Source: Hippasteria phrygiana (taxonomy: Eukaryota; Echinodermata; Asteroidea; Valvatida; Goniasteridae). From it: DNA of 64,000 nucleotides. Shown piece after piece: positions 42,534 through 54,445 of the stretch. Under the pieces are notes generated by a model, which saw only the letters and a list, made by a program, of their open reading frames with translations, did not search any database and was not told the DNA's origin. A program made the translations under genes and the position numbers. Where the stretch lies: the NCBI GenBank assembly GCA_037893225.1, contig JAZGUH010000406.1, positions 310,001-374,000 on the forward strand, in the 5' to 3' direction. Position 1 is the first letter of the stretch; the number at the start of each line of letters is the position of its first letter.

Positions 42534-44597
42534 ACCGTAATTTTCGGAATATAGGCCGCGGCCTATACGTTGATTCTCACGCTGAAAAATGTCCCTGCGG
42601 CTTATATTCCGGGCGGCTTATTCGGCAACATTTGAAGAATAAAATCAGTCACACAAGGTTCGAAATTCACGACGGCCAGTGCCATCGATATTATTTTAGT
42701 TGCTGTGATGCCCCTTGTAAAAATGCACTATTCACGGCCAGTTGTGCTGTGCCCCATTAATACTTTGGCCGTTGTGCCCTTCTTGCCGAACAAAGCCCTT
42801 AATTTTTCAGTACCAAACCGTTGCCAGATCCTTCAAAATGGCGCTTTTCGATCGCGCTGGTAATTGCCACGCCCGTGCGCGTGATGAGCTATCGCGCCAG
42901 CTAGCACGGCCCGTGCGCCCCATGTAAAAACCTTCACAAAACCTCGATTCCCCAAGCAGACTGGCTCCCGTCCGTGCATTATTTTTCTTCTTTCTCACTG
43001 GGGCGAGAACCAGTCACAGCCTAAAAACAAGCTCTGAATCCCGCGGCCGAATGCGCGGCTAGCTCTTACTACAGTAACCTGAACCGAACCCCCCAAAGCC
43101 GGCTAAGCCATGTGTGCGGTTTAGCGATGGTCCAGAGGGAGTAGCGTTGCCTGTTCAACTTAACGCAACGAACTCTCCTCGTGCAAACAATCGTGCATGT
43201 ACTGGTGCATGTGTGCTGCGATGTACGTGCCATTGATGACTCGGACACGTGGAAACCGAAGCGTTTTCTGTTCGCGATTTATTCGACAATTATGCCTTGC
43301 ATCGCTTAATTAATTAAAACGTTCCAGACAAATTGAACTCTTGTCGAGTCTTGTCGGCTATTAAGTGCAAGAAGGACATGAATCATTATAAAACTCATTT
43401 CTGCCCCACGGAACCAAACTCATTTTTACTGTGACAGAAAAGGAGATCGACAATGTTGATGCTTTTTCCGCCAGCGATATATAGCGCACCTTGATTTCCC
43501 GAATGGCCCGTGCGGGGCGTGAACGCAACGTGGCCGGCGAAGATGGCGCGCAACGCACGGTGAAATTACTCATGCCGTCGCGCGGCATGCCCGGCACGGG
43601 CCGTGTTTCCTCCATGACTATACAACTTACAAGTTCAGGCAGTAATGGAAATAAGAAGAAAAAAATGATTAGCAAATTATGCTAATCATATTGTCATTTG
43701 ATTAGCAATGTGATAAAATTGACTAGCAAAAGAAAAACCGCGATTACGAATTTCGAACCCTGGTTGCCGTTTACGTTCGCTCTACTCACGTGTTGGAAAT
43801 ATAGGAAACCAGTCCAGAGGGACCGAATAGACTTACAAATGTACCGTAAGTACCGTTCACACCTCACAAATCGTGTGGTGCGTCTGTTCGTTTTTGTCTG
43901 TTTTATCGTTGTGTAATCCATGTTGTTTATTATTTCACTGGTCAATTGGTGACCGTTGAGCTAAGATAATTAGTGGTTAAAGTTGTCATTTTCTTTTTGT
44001 TATCCCCCCCCCCTCCCCCGCGCCGTCAAAAAAAAAGAAAAGAACTGCCGCGCGGCCCACCCAGCCAGGACACTCATCCAGCCCGTCAAAATTGGTAATT
44101 TCGAGGACTTATGAAAGTTTATTGGGCTCCGTGCGCGTCGAATGAGGGCGCTGTCCACACAGCAACCGCGCTTCAATAGGCAGTACGTCGCTGGTATTAC
44201 GCACCGCGCGCGCTCCTCGTTCATTTGATACTCGTGCTTTGTCTGTTTGCCGACTCTCGATAATTGCGTTTTCAATAAGAATATCATAGCGGGAACCAGA
44301 CACTTGAAGTCAGGTAAGATGGCGTCGATGGCGATATTGACCCCCAACTCGCCTTTTCTTTCCGCCTTTTCTTTGCACGGAGCCCTATCTCGTTCGCGCG
44401 CTGCTTACACTTTAGGATTGCATGTGTAGTGGAACTAGCGCTATGCAGCACGATGACTTTTGTGGTTGGTCGTCAGCGCCGCGGTGCGGTTTATACGCTG
44501 GTGCGGCTAATACACCAACTTTAAATCTTAATTTGCAGATTTTTGCGTGCTGCGGCTTATACTCCGCGCGGCCTATATTCCGAAAATTACGGTAGTT
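42534..44597. mobile_element. 2.06-kb TIR element inserted in gypsy-1 at TA
   Basis: The ends TACCGTAATTTTCGGAATAT and ATATTCCGAAAATTACGGTA are perfect inverted repeats, extended by GCGGCTTAT-type subterminal words on both sides. The flanking gypsy sequence joins in frame if the element and one TA are taken out, so TA is the duplicated target. No frame inside resembles a transposase. It is non-autonomous; a TA target fits the Tc1/mariner group, but the superfamily is not shown by the ends alone. Confidence 0.8.
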
Positions 44598-45270
44598 CCC
44601 ATTCAGATTACAAAATCTGGACAGCTCATGGATACGGGTTTGATAGAGCCACGCGGACACTAAAGTCCTGAATCAATATATGAACGTCATTAACTGTGGA
44701 GATGAAACTGTTGAGTTACCTCCGGGATTCACAATGGGATATTGTGAGTCAGTGGATACAATCGATGACAACTACTCTGCTACTGATAACACACAACAAG
44801 CTGCTGAAAAACATAGTTCAAGAACGGACTTTGTAATGCAGGTACAACAGCAAGAATTACCTGACCATGTTAAAACGTTGTGGGAGGAAAGCTCCCGACT
44901 GTTGAGTACTGATGACAGCCATGAATTGGCGGTGTAACTCAGTAAATACGAAGGAATATTTGCCAAATCCAAAGAAGATCTTGATTGCACAAATCTGGTC
45001 AAACACACAATCAACACGGGAAACACTCCACCTATTAAACAAGCACCAAGGCGACAGCCAATAGAGAAGCGATGTATCGAGCACAAGGAAGTAACAAATA
45101 TGCTGAACAGAGGAGTTATTGAACCGTAATCTTCACCATGGGCTTCACCAGTTGTTCTCGTTAAGAAGAAGTCTGGGTAATGGCGATTCTGCATTGATTT
45201 TCGTCAAGTAAATGCATGTACCATTCCCGACGCATATCCTTTACCGCGCATTGATGAATCTCTGGATTCT
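44598..45270 (+). pseudogene. Gypsy-1 RT N-terminal part with three stops
   Basis: The frame resumes with VPIQITKSGQLMDTGLIEP (protease-RT linker), continues through 44680-44937, and then gives the RT fingers (NRGVIEP, SPVVLVKKKSG, FCIDFRQVNA, AYPLPRIDESL). TAA stops lie at about 44,935, 45,127 and 45,178. It runs in frame into the long RT block at 45271. Confidence 0.8.
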
Positions 45271-46635
45271 TTGTCCGGTGCTAAATGGTTCTGCACAATG
45301 GATTTATGTTCAGGTTATTGGCAGATAGAGATGGATTCAAAGGATAAGGAGAAAACAGCTTTTGTTACTCGCATGGGACTTTACCAATTCAGAACCATGC
45401 CTTTTGGTTTGATCAATGCCCCAGCCACATTTGAGCGTTTGATGGAGACTGTTCTCCGTGGTCTCCTGTGGGAAGAATGTCTTGTGTACATTGACGACAT
45501 CATTGTTTTTGGTGCCACCGTTAACAATTGTCTCTCAAGACTAGTCAACGTTTTCGACAGACTCAAACATGCTGGGTTGAAGCTTCGACCCGATAAATGT
45601 TCATTCTTCAAGAAAGAAGTGTTGTTCCTAGGTCACGTGGTGACACCAGACGGTGTTAAAACTGATCCAGCAAAGATTGAAACGGTGAGAGATTGGCCTA
45701 TACCTGTGAACATCAAACAAGTTAGAAGTTTTCTGGGACTCTGCAGCTATTACCGCCGATTTGTGAAAGATTTTGCAAAAATAGCTTCCCCGTTGCATAA
45801 GCTAACTGAGAAAGGCGTACAATTCCTCTGGTCAGGGGATTGCCAAAGGGCATTTCAGACTTTAAAAGTGGCTCTGACATCAACACCTACATGTATCTTG
45901 ACGTACCCATGTGCAGAAGGTCAATATGTATTAGATACAGATGCTAGTGACAAGACGATGGGAGCTGTCTTATCCCAGATACAAGGTAATCAGGAACGTG
46001 TGATTGCTTTTATGAGCAAATCGTTCACAAAGGCGGAACAGAGATATTGTGTGACCCGTAAAGAAATGTGTGCTTTAGTTACGGCCTTGAAACAGTACAA
46101 ACACTATCTCTACGGGAGGCGAGTTGAAGTACGTACGGATAATGCTGCAGTGAGTTGGATGCGGAAAATCAAAGACCCAGAAGGTCAAATGGCTAGATGG
46201 TTAGAACAACTTGGTAACTTTGATATCCATATCTCCCATCGCCCGGGAAAACGTCACGCTAATGCAGACAGCTTATCTCGTAAACCTTGCAGTCAGTGCG
46301 GTCGTCCAGATAAAGAGTCCTCTTTCGATACAGTAGGTGACACGCCAAATAAACCTTCCATGCAAAATTCATCATGTGAGTCAATTGGGATGGTGACGAC
46401 CAGACGGCAACGTGCAGACGCTATGGAAAAATTTCGCCCAACTCAGGGATGGCTTGATGGCTGGGATCCAATCCAGTTGAGGACTGCACAGGAAAATGAC
46501 CCAGATATAGCTCAGCTTGTAAAAGCTCTGAACGAGGTCGGAACAGACCCAAGTGGCCAGAAATATCTGCTGGATTGGTTCGTCTTAAAGCACTTTGGAG
46601 ACAGTAGGATCGTCTGCAAGCTTTTGGAGGTGTGA
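45271..46635 (+). pseudogene. Gypsy-1 reverse transcriptase and RNase H
   Basis: A 454-codon open stretch with RT palm motifs FCTMDLCSGYWQIEM (first Asp), MPFGLINAPATFERLM and VYIDDIIVFG (catalytic loop intact), thumb FLGHVVTPDGVKTDPAKI and SFLGLCSYYRRFV. RNase H follows with LDTDASDKTMGAVLSQ, the RKEMCALV helix and RTDNAAVSWM. It ends with the linker before integrase, where a frameshift occurs at about 46,635. It is the best preserved domain of the element, but lies behind the upstream stops and so cannot be made from this copy. Confidence 0.9.
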
Positions 46636-47780
46636 TGTACCGAAAATAGTACGAAAAAGATTCAGAGAATTACTATTGGCAATGTGTTGTCCCAAACTCC
46701 AAACACAAAGAGGTACTTTGGCATTTCCACAACGCACCCACAGCTGGACACATGGGAGCTGCACGGACTTTGGAAAAGATCCGCCAACACTTCTATTGGA
46801 CTTGTTTAAAGGGGGACGTGAAGAGATACTGTCACCAATGCGACCAATGTGCCGCTAAGAAACCACCACAAAAGAAGGAAAAGGGCAAACTGCGCCAGTA
46901 CAGGGTTGGTGAGAGAATGGAGCGTATAGCCATTGATATCGTTGGTCCGCTTCTCAAAACCGATCGTGGAAATCGGTATATCATGGTTGTGGTTGACTAT
47001 TTCACTAAATGGACAGTTACTGTAGCCGATAAACTGGTGAAAGAGGTGCTGTGTAGATTCGGCAATGCGCATCAGATACACAGCGACCAAGGGCCAAACT
47101 TCGAGTCTCGTGTATTTAAGGCTGTGTGCGAATCATTTGACATGGACAAGACACGCACGACTGGATTTCATCCCGAAAGTGACAGTATGGCAGAGCGCTA
47201 TAACTGCACTTTGCTCTCTATGTTGAGAATGTATGCCGACGATGATCAAACCAAGTGGGATGAATCCCTACCATTCGTAATGATGGCCTACCGTGCCTCC
47301 GTACACGAGAGTACCGGAAAGACACCAAACGAGATGATGTTTGGAAGAAACGTAAATCTTCCTCTCGACGTCGTAGTAGCTTCACCAGCGGAGGAGCAAT
47401 GCAGTGAGCCCGACATGTACGACTACGACGATTATGTAGATAACTTGCGACAGAGGTTGAGAGCAGCACACAATTTTGCTAGGATCAAGCTGCGTAAGAG
47501 TGCTCAGTATCAGGAATATCAATACAACCTAAAGGCTGACAAGAGGGCATTAAGTCAGGGGCAACCAGTATGGCTGTATGATCCGTCCAGGACATGAGGT
47601 GTATGTCCAAAACACGTTGCTAAGTGGACAGGACCTTTTGTGATAACGCAAAAGATAGATGATCTTGTATAGGGTGCAGAAACACCCTCGAGCAAATCCA
47701 AAGGTGGTGCATCTGAACAGGCTCAAGCCCTATGAAGGGGGCAATCCGCCACAGTGGTATAAACCACGCCGATAAATTGT
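46636..47780 (+). pseudogene. Gypsy-1 integrase with C-terminal tail
   Basis: The zinc-binding region has H-x-H residues near 46,716-46,752 and CHQCDQC. The core has Asp in IAIDIVGP, Asp in IHSDQGPNFES and Glu in SMAERYN, so the DDE triad is visible. About ten residues usual between FTKW and ADKLVKE are missing, a small deletion. After the stop at 47,597 the tail continues in another frame (VAKWTGPFVI, HLNRLKPYEGG), the chromodomain-proximal end of gypsy integrases. No 3' LTR was identified downstream. Confidence 0.85.
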
Positions 47781-48672
47781 TTACTGGCCCGTAAGGAACT
47801 CAGGGCATCCTGATTCTTTCTCAATTATTTGACATGAGAATAACCAAATCCATTTTACCATGCGGAGCTATGTATCACTTGAGGGACTGATCACCCCACA
47901 TGAGTCTTACATGGTTACTTTGTCAACGCGCGTATGAACTACTCACTATAAATACAAGCCGTTGTTTCCAATTCCCGGCGTCAAATGAGAAAGTGGTTTA
48001 GGTTGGCTTTTTTTCCTATGTTGGCGAAATGATTACTTAAGAAAATTGTCATCAAAACAGGATGACGTGAACGGATGAAGGTTCCCCTCCTAGATTATGT
48101 TGACGCAGCTATAGAGCTGTTGATGCTTTTCGGTGCGCCACCAGCGACATATTGTGGTGAGGCGGTTGCTAAGGGTTGCATACTCCATATTGGATTTGAA
48201 TATAGTTTTGTGCATGCAATGATGTATGCAACGATTAACTTGAATCACCAAAGTTTCTGACAGAAGGGAGGCAGAGACTAGTGGGCGTCCCGGGCCGTTA
48301 GACTGGGCAGTTGAAGTAAGCTGTCAAGATAATACTGTTTTTGAGTTATTCTGATAATTAAACCTTAGTAAACTGGATTAAATGTTTGGCCAATTTGAAG
48401 ATGCCTTGTAGTACACGTGTACACGGGCAGGCAATAATGGGAGCAGTGTCTGTGTTAAAGCGTTACTAATTCCAGACAAGAAGCGCAGCTCCTGGATATC
48501 ATTATTAGATCGATAGCTGATTTGTGGTTGATCACTGTTCACAAGATGAAAATGAAAGAGTTAATTGATTGGCTAGTATTAACCGCGAATAGTTTTGCGG
48601 GATTTGTTGGATTCTTTTTTTATGAACCCCATCGTTTTCTTCCTGTAGAATGTACTCCTGTACCGTCCGAAG
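47781..48672. other. No gene; gypsy-1 3' flank
   Basis: A purine tract AGAAGGGAGGCAGAGAC at about 48,263 could be the polypurine tract, but no matching LTR pair was found. CGTGTACACGGG near 48,415 holds a short palindrome. Short frames lack domains. Confidence 0.35.
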
Positions 48673-49614
48673 ATGAACCCTCAATGCCACTGGAAGCAGG
48701 AGGAAGGTGTGTACCGATGCCAGTTCAGCAGGGGATGTAGTTTTGAGAGCACAACACTCACGCTTATAAGGAATCACCTAGCAAATGTACATCGGACAGC
48801 CATCACAGTGTGCCCTTGGTGCGAACCAACATTAGAATGTACGAGACCAGACAGTCTGATTCGGCATATTAAACGTAGGCACGAGAGTGCCGGTCGTTAT
48901 GTCCTACTTTCTATGGCCCATGTGTTCGCCAAAGATCCCAGGCAGTGGCCGTTTCCGATCTCTAACAAACTGGATCCAGATTCCTTGGTTGAGGAGTGGC
49001 GGTGTAAACATGATCAGCCAGAGGTAAATGACAGCATTAACAACCAGATTGACACCTTCTTGCAGTCAGATGATTGTCTTCTTGCTCAATGTAAAGAAGC
49101 AGCAATAACACTAACGGATGATCTCCATGACGCTTTCGCAGCAGAAGTGGGCCTACATCAGACCGAGCCTATTGAGCCTACTGAGCTAAGTCCCCCGGCT
49201 CCGAAGAAGCCACGTTTGGTTTCGGTAATAACAAAGGCCCCCCAGAGACCGGCAAGTCACACAGTTGCTGGAAGTCAACTCGGGGACACAGAAAAAGTCC
49301 TTCTCTCCGGACAGAGGGGAGATTGTGTTTGCCATCCATTCAAGACAAAACGACACCCAGCTAACCACACTTTCTGTGAAAAATCGTACGAGAAACTGGA
49401 TGACTACTCTGCAGGTGGGCGTGAATTCCTCAGTAATTTGACTCTAAATGACGTCTTCTTCGAAGAGGGTCGCTGCCCCATAGTTGAGCTTGCATATGAG
49501 GCTCATGATCACCGGGGAATCTACATTGTACCAATTCCTGGTTCGACCCTTCTTTGTGTGACCAGTCGGGTTGTCTCACTCACCTTTAACCCGACAGGTC
49601 CCATTATATCGTGA
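48673..49614 (+). CDS. C2H2 zinc-finger protein, unrecognised
   Basis: An open frame of 313 codons starting MNPQCHWKQEEG. Two fingers lie at residues 15-75: YRCQFSRGCSFES with NHLANVH, and VCPWCEPTLE with IRHIKRRH. An acidic middle (TEPIEPTELSPPAPKKPR) follows, and a C-terminal region with cysteine and histidine (CVCHPFKTKRHPANHTFC) ends SLTFNPTGPIIS. I do not recognise the family. It lies between a dead gypsy element and a second unrecognised coding block and may be the first exon of a two-exon gene with it; no clear donor was found at its end. The open length without introns also fits a transposon-borne gene. Confidence 0.6.
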   Translation: MNPQCHWKQEEGVYRCQFSRGCSFESTTLTLIRNHLANVHRTAITVCPWCEPTLECTRPDSLIRHIKRRHESAGRYVLLSMAHVFAKDPRQWPFPISNKLDPDSLVEEWRCKHDQPEVNDSINNQIDTFLQSDDCLLAQCKEAAITLTDDLHDAFAAEVGLHQTEPIEPTELSPPAPKKPRLVSVITKAPQRPASHTVAGSQLGDTEKVLLSGQRGDCVCHPFKTKRHPANHTFCEKSYEKLDDYSAGGREFLSNLTLNDVFFEEGRCPIVELAYEAHDHRGIYIVPIPGSTLLCVTSRVVSLTFNPTGPIIS

Positions 49615-51929
49615 CGTTTGTAATATACTACATCACGTCTTCCGTATCGTGTCCGTCATGTCCGTTTGTTACATAAAATAATTGTCCGCCTAGCGCCCTC
49701 TCGTGGCCAACTTAACTTTCTCATGCATGGACAGCGCCCGCACATTTGGTCGCCCGCTGCGTTTGAAAATTATAGTAATCACGTGCTGGAGTTCATTTAC
49801 ATACCACGCTTTGTTAAATATTTAGTATGCATTCCTGACATAGTTTTGTAGTTTACCTGTCGGGCAGAACTGCGTTTTTCCTTTGATTTCGATCCACTCT
49901 TGCCTTGCGTGAACACCAGCAATTTGGCAGCAGTGCACTCACACATACCATAATTTTTGGGTGCGGTTCTTGAACGGCAGCAACGCCAACAATTTACCGG
50001 CCTTGCCAATCACAGGCAATTGCTGTATCTATACCTGCTCCGTTGTTTCAACGTGGACATTGGATGGCATGAGCGTAGTCCAGCCCAAGTGATAAGTAAT
50101 GACCCTTGATTATATTAATTTTAATATTACTGTTTTATTTGTATTTTATGCCACTTATATATGCATCACTCCGAGGTGCTAAATTTGACACTTATTTTGC
50201 ACTTCTAGGTGCCTGTATATAGGTAGCGATTGCACCTACCGTGCTGATTTGGCACAAGTGTGCGGTAACACTCAAAAATAATTAAAATAAATCTACTTCA
50301 AGGGCTATTTTCAAGAGTTGATAAGACACAAATATGGAAAAACCGGAAGGTCAAACTGGAAGTTTGGTTGACATTGGCAGGCGAGTGGGGCATAACTACA
50401 CAATTGTGTAGTAGCGTACGCTTGCTTCGATATCCAGTTTATCCCACCATTAAAGTCATGGCTTCTCATGGACAATTCCAATGTTTGAATACGATAGGAG
50501 ATGTAATGAGAATTATTCACATGTGTTCGTAATCAATCATAATTTTATTGTGGAATTTTTGGAATAAATGTATTATGGTCAAGAAAGTGTATTTTTGGAC
50601 TAAAAACTGCAATTTGACCTGACCTTTGTAAACACAAGATTCCTCATTTCTGATTGGTCATGCAATTGCTACGTAATTTTACACTTAAGGTGCAGTCAAG
50701 GAAACCTCGTTTTTTTTCAACACTCAGTATTTAGCACTTTTGCCTCTGGAGTATGCAATGACCGGAAAGTCTGAAAACTATCGCGGTTGCGTAGTTTGTA
50801 CCTTCAGATTTTAGGCCGTTATAAAATCAAACGCGGCGATTTACCTGCTATCCTTGTAATAGCACTCACGACGTGAGTACTAAATTATAGCTGTTAAGTT
50901 GCCATATTTTCTCGTGACATTTGCAAATTAATTCAGATTTCCTGATCATAGTGGCGAGAAGGATTGTTTAATCTTATTATAAATGTTCGAACAGTTTTCC
51001 ACCCTTTGGGGGCTCTGGGAAAACAACTATTTTTAATATGTATATTTTCATGTGTCTTTGCCCTTAAAACAAAACTATTGCAATCTCTTGCTAAAACGAG
51101 AACGCTCAATTGCCAGTGTTGCTAATCTCCTGTTCAAACTTAGTATTTTAAATGGACTTTCCCACTTTCCAAGAATATTGGTTTTGTTTAAACATACAGC
51201 ACACTTTCAGAAAATTCTTGGATTGCTGCCGGTATATTACATTATGTAAAAATTACATTTTGTAAATATTACACTTTCTATATTCAAATACTGCATTACA
51301 GACGCTATGCCATTGCGAAAGCAGAAATAACATTCTTATTCTTGCATTAACTGGTGCAGTGACTACCGATTTTATAAATTGGCAACACAGTAAAACAATT
51401 TCCATTATTGATTGAGGTGTTCTATTTGAAGATATTGTTTTATACTAAATATATGTTCATTCAAAATTCGTTTAAATGAGATACTGGGATAATATAGTGA
51501 TAGTGGCTAACATAAATTTGGCCCATATACTTCGATCACAAATATTATTTTGCAAACAATTGGTAATATATTATTTACTATCTTATATTTCAGATCTCTG
51601 GATAAATATACACCAGTCCCATTTTTGACTGTCGTTCTTTTATACTATACGTTCTTTAATAACCATACTATCTGTGGCTATTCACCATAATAATCGACTT
51701 TATTAAGCCACCGATATACACATAGACTTCATTTAGGAGTCGACCATATTTTGTATATAAATGTAGCTTATTGTAAATAAAACTATTTGTGTACAGACAA
51801 ACACAAATTCGTGCTTCCACACCCGATTCAATTTTTTAGTAGTGGTAACCGCTCGGTTGTGCAGAGAGTGTTCGATCATTAATTTGTCATCCTTCTCCCT
51901 TCCACTCTCCCCGGTTACATTTGGCACAG
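49615..51929. other. AT-rich stretch without recognised gene
   Basis: The stretch contains the word family GTGCTAAA/TTTAGCAC (50,176 and 50,732) and GTGCAGTCAAGGAAACCTC at 50,690, which recur inverted at 54,905-55,100. Frames of 60-70 codons have no domain. It may be an intron between the two coding blocks on either side. Confidence 0.4.
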
Positions 51930-52802
51930 TTACGGCCAAGGCCCTCATGGTTTTGCTAGCAAGGGTGAGACCAACCAATCGTGAACAATTAGTCATCGGT
52001 AACCAACAAGGAATTCGCCAGAACGCAGAAATGATGAGGTACTTCCGCACTGTCCTTCCGGACAAGTATGGTTTGCATCCCGCTGATATCGAGTCGGGAC
52101 AGTACTTTCCAAGTGTGTGGAAGCAGTCAACAAACTCCGTCAAAGAGATCCAAACAGACGTGTGTGCGAGTGTCGACGCTTGTACTCAGTCAGATACACA
52201 TGCACTGCACACTCAGGAAGTGGCATCCACGCGAAGAGTTATTTTTGAAGACCCACGTGCAGCTGCTACACCTGATCAGTTGACCTTTGAAGAACGCCTG
52301 AGAAGGTACGGATGCTTCCCACTACTTCCAGCAGGACGGCGAGCATGGAGTTCAGCTACGGGACTGAACATCGACTGGGAGGAGCTGTCACCGACCAATA
52401 AGTTGTTGGTCGCCCAAACGGTGATTGCACTGAGAGAGATGAGGCGAAACCAAGGTTTATTTCCCGATGGTGATGTTGCGGAGTACCTTGATAAGTGCAA
52501 GCCCCTTTATCTTACCTGGCACCAAGAAGATGAGGAGAGAAGGATTAGCTGCAATGAGGTTGTGCCAGAACAGTAGGGATCTTCTAGCTACCCTGATGCA
52601 AGGAATAACTTCGTCGGACATGATGAACATGGGAAATGCTGAAGTTCTGGAAGGTTTCAGCAGCATCATCAGCAGTCTTGCAACAAGGGCTAACTTCCAG
52701 AAATGTGTTGGGAGTGATTTGGCCTTCGCGTTGGAGACGGTGCCCGTCGCAGATACGGCATATGATGATGATGAAGACGACGCATCGAAGAAGATCACAT
52801 GA
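51930..52802 (+). CDS. Unrecognised acidic-tailed protein, one frameshift
   Basis: A strong pyrimidine tract (CCTTCTCCCTTCCACTCTCC) and GGCACAG precede the open frame, suggesting an acceptor at 51929. The first ATG is at 51947. The product has a helical N-part (AEMMRYFRTVLPDKYGLHP), a middle LTFEERLRRYGCFPLLPAGR, then IDWEELSPTNKLLVAQTVIA. At about 52,517 the reading continues in another frame (PGTKKMRREGLAAMRLCQNS) to an acidic end DDDEDDASKKIT and a stop. Codon-level openness over 290 codons argues that it was a real gene; the one-base shift suggests decay or a sequence error. I do not recognise the family. It might be the C-terminal exon of the zinc-finger gene at 48,673. Confidence 0.55.
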
Positions 52803-53426
52803 ATATTAATCTTGGCATAATTGACTCTTGACAGATTAACAATTGTATCATAATATTCTTTAAAATAATACAAATTGCCTGTTGCGGGCAAAAGGTCAAT
52901 ATGACAGTAGTAAAGTGCTCTTTACATTACGTGGTGTAGGTATGAAATGTTATACAGAGATGAAAGACCTAAATGTTTTTATTGATTCATTAAAGTATAC
53001 TTGATAGTTCAAGTGATGTCACAGTTATGAAGTGTTATCCAAAGATGATTTTAAATGCATAGAATAGTTGATTTAATTCATTGATTGATTTAACTATACT
53101 TGATATGGACAAGGAGTGACAATGTGTAAAGAGGTTCAGCAAGTAAGCTTGGATTGTCAGGGTGTACTTATTGCCAAACGTGGCCTATAGGAACGCAGTG
53201 TTTAACTAAGAAATTGTAAACTAACCATATTATTGGTTGGCTGGACTACCAATTTATTAAGTGTTTATTTCTAATACTAGCCTTTACATTAAAAGTTTGA
53301 GTTTACATGTTATACATATTTTCATGTTGCCTTTATTGTTTCATATCTCTTCACTGATCAGAACGTTAAGTTTTACAAACTTTTTTTTCCGAACCCAGGA
53401 GGGTTCGTTCTGTTCAGCGGGGATAA
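52803..53426. other. AT-rich 3' flank
   Basis: No gene seen. A purine-rich AGCGGGGATAA ends it, directly before TGTGACGACC, and could be a polypurine tract for the LTR-like block that follows. Confidence 0.4.
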
Positions 53427-53761
53427 TGTGACGACCTGCAGTCGTCCCTTGTTTATGATGCCATTGTTTTATGGGTCCTGCATTAAGCGCCATGTGAGTC
53501 ACTTCCATTTTCACTGGTGGAAAATGAGTGCGCCCTCTTGGGCTTGATAGTGCAGTGACCACGCTCCACGAAACTTGCAGCCAATCAGGGATAAGGGAAG
53601 GGTCGAACCAACCAATCACATTGAGGGGGGCGGGGTTTAGGATGACTTATTGTAAGTGATATAGTTAAAAGTATTTGTTGAGTTAAAGATAATAAAAGCA
53701 GAACTAGTTTGGAATTTAAACGATACAGACGTGTCTCTCTCTCTCTCTCTCTGGTGAATTC
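53427..53761 (+). repeat. Possible solo LTR, with CT microsatellite
   Basis: The block starts TGTGACGACC after a purine tract, contains AATAAA near 53,693, and can be read to end in CA at 53,761. TG...CA borders, a GC-box-rich middle (GGGGCGGGG at about 53,627) and a polyadenylation signal fit an LTR. No partner LTR or primer site was found in the window. A CT dinucleotide run of about 18 bases lies at 53,734-53,751. Confidence 0.4.
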
Positions 53762-54065
53762 AAATAGTGTGAGTAATTAATGCTAGAGCACTAAGGATTA
53801 CTGGAATCAGCACTGTTGCCACGCTACCCAATGACAGACCGGTGCTGATTCCAAGGGCATGCATGTAAATGAAAAACCGCTCGGATGACAGCAAAGGTCC
53901 GTTACAGTACCATGTGAATTTTGTCTTGAGTACATTTATATGCAGTCCAAGTTGAGAAACACTTACTTTTGTAATGATTTTTTTAAATTGCCCTTTTTTT
54001 AAACAGCATTTTGCAAGAGAAACATTTTCTACAGGAGGATCTTGATGATCAACAACAAAGCTCAC
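53760..54065 (-). other. Possible minus-strand exon with a membrane segment
   Basis: The 101-codon frame ends with a hydrophobic stretch GLSLGSVATVLIPVILSALA before the stop, a plausible C-terminal membrane helix. An internal AAAA|GTAAGTG could be a donor. No family recognised; the evidence is only the hydrophobic pattern. Confidence 0.2.
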
Positions 54066-54189
54066 AGATCGTTCCCCACATATATTTCATTTTTGTATAT
54101 TTTTTATTACAAGTGCACACATTTATGGCTTGCACTTGTCTTTCCAATTTCTCACAAAATCATTAATCGTCAAACAAACCTTATTAGGT

Positions 54190-54445
54190 AAATTTAACTA
54201 GTCAGTTTCCCTTGTGGTTTGTTTGAATTATTGTAAGTTAAAAAGTCGTATCCTCATTGTGTGATCCCCACAATGTCCCTTCGCAGGTTATTATGGGTTT
54301 ATGACTTCTGACTAGTGCTCTCGAACAAAGAAAACTGACATTCTGGGAGACCGCCAACGTAGGGCAAGAAAGCTCAGCTGGTACAGCGCCGAGACTGTAT
54401 TCCAGAGGTCCTGCCAGTTTTCTTAGTTCACTTTGAAAAATGATT
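54190..54445 (+). repeat. tRNA-like SINE, copy 3
   Basis: The block begins GTCAGTTTCCCTTGTGG and continues GTGATCCCCACAATGTC, TGGGTTTATGACTTCTGACT and GGGAGACCGCCAACGTAGGG. A shortened tRNA-like part with a recognisable box A (AGCTCAGCTGGTACAGC) but most of box B missing follows, ending CCTGCCAGTTTTC and TTCACTTTG. It is the most degraded of the three copies. Confidence 0.65.

Noticed and set aside
43361..44347. Frames of about 100 codons in the TIR element within gypsy-1
   Set aside because: No transposase motif; they overlap on both strands in GC-rich sequence.
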